In this document: in pieces, positions 54,684 through 59,238 of the stretch
How the letters are laid out: each line of letters begins with the position of its first letter
How positions within the stretch are numbered: the stretch's first letter is position 1
NCBI GenBank assembly: GCA_964393615.1
Contig: CAYMUR010000024.1
Location: 1-59,238 of the forward strand
Direction of reading: 5' to 3'
DNA: 59,238 nucleotides
From: CAYMUR01 sp964393615
Lineage (GTDB): Bacteria > Planctomycetota > Planctomycetia > Pirellulales > Pirellulaceae
The notes under the pieces: model-generated
What the model saw: the letters and a program-made list of their open reading frames with translations, nothing else
Told to the model about the DNA's origin: nothing
Database searches by the model: none
Made by a program: the position numbers and the translations under genes

Positions 54684-55029
54684 TTATTGCGGTGAATGTC
54701 CAACCATCCAGTCAAATTCCTGGCAAAGAAGCACGGAGACCATCCGACCTCGTTTGCGGAAACAGTATTTTAAAATAACCACCACGTTTATGACGGTCAA
54801 TGTTACTGTGGATATCGCCATTACTTTTGCTGTGAACGAGATAATAATACGACGCATTTCCTTCGCTGTGATGAGCTGCCAAGTCGCGGCACACTTCCTA
54901 TCAACTGCCACACTGGTTTTAGATTTCCTGTTTCATTACTATCGCATTTCATGAGCATTACAAATAAAATAGAAACCGGTTCCCCGACCCAAACAGCCAC
55001 TGTCAATTCAAGAGAAACGGGTAACGAGT
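54684..55029. other. Divergent intergenic region
   Basis: About 345 bases between the TolB-like gene and the second DUF4091 gene. No clear -35/-10 pair, operator palindrome or repeat was recognised. Confidence 0.35.
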
Positions 55030-57444
55030 ATGACAACATGGATTCTACTGGGTCTGCTGGCCAGCGCGGCCGGTGAACCATTTACAAAACTGCCAACCGC
55101 CGGAACAAATCTGGCGTTCGGCAAAGTCGTCCAATTCGATCCCGCACCGAACTACTACCAGTGTGACGACGATGACGACATCCGGCAGCTTTGCGACGGT
55201 ATCTACAACGGATGCCGTTGGGCGGACAAGGGGACAGTCGGGTGGGTCAAGCGGGATCGTGTGAAACTCATTGATATCGACCTTGGCGCCGCATATCCAA
55301 TCGACAAAGTAACCTTCGACACGGTCACTGGCCTGGCTTCCCAGGTCACTTTTCCTGCCGCAGTCCTGGTATTTGCCAGCACCAACGGTGAGCAGTATCG
55401 TTACCTCGGTGACGTACTGACGGAATCGTTGCCACAGAAAAGTGGCGTGCTCAACCACCGCTTCGTACTCGGCCAACTCAAAGGCTGGGGCCGCTACGTG
55501 CGTTTGGCAATTATATCAGGCGGTTTCTATGTTTTCTGCGACGAAATTGAAATTCTGCAGGGCAAGCATACTGAGATAGAAGCAACTTTCCTGGATCCGG
55601 ACCCAATTCCCGCTGAGGCGGTACGTGCTTATGCGATGGAACGAATCAGCTGGTCCACCCAGAAAAACGCTACACTCACGTTGCTGCGAGAGGCGAAAAC
55701 GGCTATTGCGGCGCGGGCTGCCCTGCTTAAAGACGACCCGACCATTGCCGCCGCGCAGAAGATTATCGAGCACGGTTGCAAACATGTCATGATCGATCCA
55801 ACGGTTACATCTGCCAACTACGGACAGGGACCTCCTTACAGAACCTTGGATTGGCAGGCGTTCGCAGCGGTTGGCAATATCAACGCAGCATTGTGGCCTG
55901 GACAGTCAGCGGTCGTCTGGCAGGACAATGACTGGAACTGGTTACATCCGCTGGACTCACCCCTGGGGATGGAGACGGGCGCAAACGTCCATGTGGACAT
56001 GATGCAAAACGAATGGGCCACGGCCAGTTTCGTGATCACTAGCACTTCGGATTGTTCACAGCCATTGTCCATTTCTGCGGACGTTTTCCAAGGTCCCACA
56101 GCGGTTACGTCTGGTCCAGTCTTGAAAATTTCACACGTCGTTCACAGCGAGGCATTCGGCTTCAATTATCGAGACGACGTGATCGTACCGATTGACGCAG
56201 AACCGGTTGTCCTGAGACCTGGAGTCGCCAAGCGAATTTGGCTCACATTCAAAACGCGTGACAAGAACATCGTACCTGGTACTTACACCTCCACGATTAA
56301 AGTGCTTTCCGGTAAAGCAACCATTGCCAGGGTGCCTGTCGCGCTGCGTGTGTGGCCGTTCCGGTTTCCAGACAACGTAAGTCTTCACAGTAACACCTGG
56401 GGCTATTTTGACCAAATTGCTCTCCAAGAACGTGAAAAAGCCGCAGCGCAGAATCTAGCAGATCACTACAACACGACTTTCACGTTGCACCACAGTTGGA
56501 TCCCGTATCCCAAGCCGGACAGCGCAGGAAACTTCACCCAGCCCTTGGATTTCACACGGATGGATCAGATGCTGGAGTGGTGCCCGGATGTTCGCCTCTG
56601 GCTGATCTGGCCCGGTTTTGAATGGGGCTTTTGTCGACTTGGTACCGAAGAATATGGAAGTCCCGTGTGGGAAAAAGTGTTTACGCAGTGGGTCACACAA
56701 ATCCGGGACCACCTGGGCGAGAAAGGAATCACCAAGGATCGTTTTGCCTGGTATTGGATCGACGAGAGCAATGAAGGGGAGGAGTGGGAAAAGCTTTGTC
56801 TGCGTCCCAGCAAATTAATAAAGACCATCGATCCGGAAATGCAGGTTTGGACAAATCCCCAGGTCAAGACTTCACAGGGCGTCCGGGAAATCGAAGAAGG
56901 ATTACCCTATTGTGACATGTATTGTCCAGTATTCGGCAGTATCGCCAGAAATCCCAAGGTACTGGAAATATGCCACCGCACGCGGCGTAAATCCTGGACC
57001 TATGTCTGTTCCAGCGAAAAAAATCGCAACCCCTTCGCCTACTACCGGTGGTTCGCATGGAATGCCTGGAAACTGAACCTCGGCGGAATCGGGATGTGGG
57101 TCTACGTGGATGACAACAATATGACGTTCAGCGACTATACCGACGGCGTGAGTTACGGCATGGTCTACCGAGGCGACCATGGAATCCTTGATTCCAAGCG
57201 CTGGGACGCTTGGCGGCAAGGCATTGCGGATTACGAGTATCTGCGGATGCTGCGCGATGCCGTCGATGCCGCAAAAAGAGCCGGAACCGACCCGGAACGC
57301 TATCTGAAAGCTGAACGTATTCTAAGCCAAGATGTGGATCGGGTTGTCGGAAAGGAACAGCAAGGTGATCCTGCATTATCCGCATTGCCGGATCAACTTC
57401 GTGTACAGATCCTGAAGTGCCTGATCGCGCTAAGAGATGTGTAA
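55030..57444 (+). CDS. DUF4091/GH123-like secreted glycosidase with F5/8C-like domain
   Basis: 804 residues. Short signal peptide (MTTWILLGLLASAAGEP), an F5/8-type-C/CBM32-like domain (about 25-175; DIDLGAAYPIDKVTFDTVTG, GWGRYVRLAIISGGFYVFCDEIEIL), a helical linker, an Ig-like section, then a DUF4091/GH123-like barrel. The Asp-Glu pair is at D578/E579 in WIDESNEGEEW, and the family block LNLGGIGMWVYVDDN is clear. Both DUF4091 proteins share an ALWPGQSAVVW-type linker. Divergent from the other glycan genes, so the locus has two halves. Predicted periplasmic or outer surface. Confidence 0.85.
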   Translation: MTTWILLGLLASAAGEPFTKLPTAGTNLAFGKVVQFDPAPNYYQCDDDDDIRQLCDGIYNGCRWADKGTVGWVKRDRVKLIDIDLGAAYPIDKVTFDTVTGLASQVTFPAAVLVFASTNGEQYRYLGDVLTESLPQKSGVLNHRFVLGQLKGWGRYVRLAIISGGFYVFCDEIEILQGKHTEIEATFLDPDPIPAEAVRAYAMERISWSTQKNATLTLLREAKTAIAARAALLKDDPTIAAAQKIIEHGCKHVMIDPTVTSANYGQGPPYRTLDWQAFAAVGNINAALWPGQSAVVWQDNDWNWLHPLDSPLGMETGANVHVDMMQNEWATASFVITSTSDCSQPLSISADVFQGPTAVTSGPVLKISHVVHSEAFGFNYRDDVIVPIDAEPVVLRPGVAKRIWLTFKTRDKNIVPGTYTSTIKVLSGKATIARVPVALRVWPFRFPDNVSLHSNTWGYFDQIALQEREKAAAQNLADHYNTTFTLHHSWIPYPKPDSAGNFTQPLDFTRMDQMLEWCPDVRLWLIWPGFEWGFCRLGTEEYGSPVWEKVFTQWVTQIRDHLGEKGITKDRFAWYWIDESNEGEEWEKLCLRPSKLIKTIDPEMQVWTNPQVKTSQGVREIEEGLPYCDMYCPVFGSIARNPKVLEICHRTRRKSWTYVCSSEKNRNPFAYYRWFAWNAWKLNLGGIGMWVYVDDNNMTFSDYTDGVSYGMVYRGDHGILDSKRWDAWRQGIADYEYLRMLRDAVDAAKRAGTDPERYLKAERILSQDVDRVVGKEQQGDPALSALPDQLRVQILKCLIALRDV

Positions 57445-57644
57445 ACGGCCAAGTCCTTGTGGAGCGTGCAAAACAAATTTGTCACTATCAATGACATTGG
57501 CATTCTCAAAAGCATGTCACCAATCCATTCACTGCAGGACTTCGGTTCCGCTGGAAACGGCATGATCTTCAACGTATCATCTGCCACGGTTCATGACATC
57601 TTCGACAAGACCTGCACAATTTTTTTTACTGGCCAAAGAGACTG

Positions 57645-58433
57645 CTAATCTGGTTGCGGGACTTCATCTTCATTTTGGGAAACCCAGCTCGCAAAATACT
57701 CGGGGGACCATTTACGCGCAATGTGGATCGTTCGGCTCGCGTGCCTGCCGAATGGAAGAGATTCTTCACCGTCTATCCAAGCTTCTGCCGCTTCCAAGTT
57801 CGGTAACTCGATAATCCAGGCTCGATGCCATCCGTTTTGGGGTGTAATGAGCTGAAACCCTTCGAGCCGCATTAAACCATACTGTTTCGCGAGATGCCGC
57901 ATCAATTCGACGTGTTTGGCATCACCTCTCTCTGCGGCAGTCAATGCCTCGGCTCCCGGACGATAGCGAACAAACATCAGGACGACTACACTGCCCGTGT
58001 CGCTCCACAATTCACTGATAACGTGTGGGTCCGCAGTCAGTGGCACCGTGGGCGGCGCAGGGTCGGTCACCCATGCTGAAAATAGTTCCGCTTCTAATGG
58101 CCGGGATAATTGATACTCGTAATAGCCGTAGAGTCCGTACGGCGGAGCCATCTCCGCTTGAATCCACTGCTCAGCCCCTTGCATCGTTGGGAACTCAATA
58201 AGCCAAAAACGTTGCCAGTCCTTTTGCGGTCCAATCAGACGAAACCCTTCAAGCCGTCTCATCCCATATTGACTGGCAACCGACAGCATCAAGTCAACAT
58301 GTGTTTGGGAAAAATCACGGCGTTCTTTTTCCGTTAACTGGTACCATGTCCCCAGCCGTCCTCCTTTGAATAAAACAACAACATTGCCACTGTCTTGGTC
58401 TGGCATTTCTATTGGTCTTTCTACAACTATCAT
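57645..58433 (-). CDS. Tandem-duplicated alpha/beta-barrel-like protein
   Basis: 262 residues from the ATG at 58433 (58406 also possible). The protein consists of two similar halves of about 115 residues: GMRRLEGFRLIGPQKDWQRFWLIEFP matches GLMRLEGFQLITPQNGWHRAWIIELP, and SGNVVVLFKGG matches TGSVVVLMFVR. The repeat looks like a ferredoxin-like dimeric alpha/beta barrel of the YCII/DUF1330/EthD kind, fused so that one chain supplies both partners. No catalytic residues can be named and no partner gene is obvious. Cytoplasmic; no signal peptide. Confidence 0.78.
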   Translation of the reverse strand: MIVVERPIEMPDQDSGNVVVLFKGGRLGTWYQLTEKERRDFSQTHVDLMLSVASQYGMRRLEGFRLIGPQKDWQRFWLIEFPTMQGAEQWIQAEMAPPYGLYGYYEYQLSRPLEAELFSAWVTDPAPPTVPLTADPHVISELWSDTGSVVVLMFVRYRPGAEALTAAERGDAKHVELMRHLAKQYGLMRLEGFQLITPQNGWHRAWIIELPNLEAAEAWIDGEESLPFGRHASRTIHIARKWSPEYFASWVSQNEDEVPQPD

Positions 58434-58811
58434 TGCGCAGGGGCGACTGTTATTTCATTGTGTCGACACCCCATCGAAACACAACCAGCCACTCTGAAAC
58501 GATCCTACACGAGGAAACCCAAGGCTGAAAGCACGTATTCGCACCCAACGAGTTCGAGGGCCTAGTATCTTTTCCAAATGAAAGAGCCTGATCAGTTTTC
58601 TTGGCGGGCCGCTCTGACCGTGAAAACCAGGCCCCACACACAACGGCGCCCTGCGCAAATCTGGAAATTGGTTGCCTCCAGTACATCCAGCATATCTTGA
58701 CACGGACCGGATGCTTTTCCATGGTCAAGACTAAATTTGGCTACATCCATTCCCGGAAACATGTCGAATCAAAGTAGCGTGAAGCGGACCATTGAACAGC
58801 GCGAGGAAAAT
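58434..58811. other. Divergent intergenic region
   Basis: About 380 bases between the duplicated-domain gene and the DUF2490 gene. Small frames only, without support. No promoter picked with confidence. Confidence 0.3.
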
Positions 58812-59238
58812 ATGCAGGAATTTCGAAGGTGGATCATTTTGACCTGGAGCGTTTTCGTCCCGCTGCTCGTGGCCCCCTTCCAATCCAAGGCAGACACGAT
58901 CGACGACTCAGGTTTATGGCTTGCCCTGTTCGCACGTGGCAACATCCACGACAACTCCTCTTGTACAGGACTCAAATGGTGGTTCGACGGACACGCGAGG
59001 TTTTTCGACGACACAGAGGGTTTCGGCCAGAGTATCGTACGGCCTGGCATAGGATACGCCATCAATGAACGCCTTACGATGTGGGCTGGGTATGGTTGGA
59101 TCCGCACATCCCCAGAGCCCAATCCTAATTTCGATGAACATCGAACCTGGCAGCAAATCACCTGGTCGGCACCAATGGCTCGTGGTTCCCTAGGATTGCG
59201 TTCACGGCTCGAGCAAAGGTTTCTTGACACGGGATCTG
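58812..59238 (+). CDS. DUF2490-family outer-membrane beta-barrel protein, partial at window end
   Basis: At least 142 residues, open to the window edge. Start ATG at 58812 has GAGGA 4-5 bases upstream; an in-frame ATG at 58761 lacks one. A signal peptide (RRWIILTWSVFVPLLVAPFQSKA) is followed by the DUF2490 pattern: SGLWLALFARGNI, LKWWFDGHARFFDD, SIVRPGIGYAINERLTMWAGYGWIRTSP and EHRTWQQITW, ending in RLEQRF. DUF2490 proteins are small outer-membrane barrels of unknown function. The C-terminal half lies outside the window. Confidence 0.82.
   Translation, partial: MQEFRRWIILTWSVFVPLLVAPFQSKADTIDDSGLWLALFARGNIHDNSSCTGLKWWFDGHARFFDDTEGFGQSIVRPGIGYAINERLTMWAGYGWIRTSPEPNPNFDEHRTWQQITWSAPMARGSLGLRSRLEQRFLDTGS

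Overview
The window reads as a chromosomal scaffold from a marine-type planctomycete, most likely Pirellulales-like, probably metagenome-derived because it carries two 10-N scaffold gaps. The lineage call rests on a DUF1598 protein, two PEP-CTERM proteins, FHA/GAF signalling proteins, a large haem-binding protein with CxxCH motifs and helical repeats, a short SecA-like ATPase, DUF4091/GH123-like glycosidases and many secreted proteins of unknown function. This is inferred from family content; no rRNA is present.

Layout. 0-3 kb: a sigma-54-type activator (FHA-GAF-AAA+-Fis) overlapping a broken Gfo/Idh/MocA gene. 3.2-4.6 kb: DUF1598 exported protein. 4.6-7.3 kb: no supportable gene. 7.3-12.1 kb: two PEP-CTERM genes separated by non-coding sequence holding a 177-bp hairpin-rich tandem repeat, a run of strong hairpins, and a four-copy array of homologous minus-strand RNA-like units (98-127 nt) with covarying stems and terminal U-tracts. 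12.1-14 kb: 3-methyladenine DNA glycosylase and an ATP-grasp ligase. 14-20.1 kb: a minus-strand Fe-S assembly cluster sufR-nuoB-sufC-sufB-sufD-Rieske-sufT. 20.9-25.1 kb: an inverted duplication of a convergent dus / sodium:alanine symporter unit in which each half has kept a different gene. 25.1-30.2 kb: a secreted helical protein, a SecA-like ATPase, a proline-rich lipoprotein and a small secreted protein. 30.6-34.7 kb: queG, then a GT39-GT2 glycosyltransferase pair. 34.8-37.8 kb: a LarA-like protein and glucuronate isomerase (uxaC). 38.1-42.6 kb: a 1514-residue protein with two haem-binding motifs. 42.7-44.4 kb: an FHA-GAF-PP2C phosphatase. 44.7 kb: tRNA-Gln(CUG). 45.3-47.3 kb: a cupredoxin-like protein overlapping a sulfite-oxidase-family molybdoenzyme. 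47.4-57.4 kb: a partly decayed glycan locus (Gfo/Idh remnant, SDR, sialidase-like remnant, two DUF4091 proteins, PQQ-type and TolB-type propellers). 57.6 kb to the end: a duplicated-domain protein and the start of a DUF2490 outer-membrane protein.

How the genes work together. The suf genes plus the cysteine-rich regulator form a self-regulated Fe-S assembly unit. The uxaC/larA pair, SDR, Gfo/Idh-type, sialidase-type and DUF4091 genes point to use of uronic acids and amino-sugar-rich polysaccharides. Several genes are decaying (two Gfo/Idh, a sialidase, a symporter, a dus copy), and the decayed and non-coding stretches carry many exact short tandem duplications.

The strongest candidate for something undescribed is the minus-strand RNA array at 11.14-11.82 kb.
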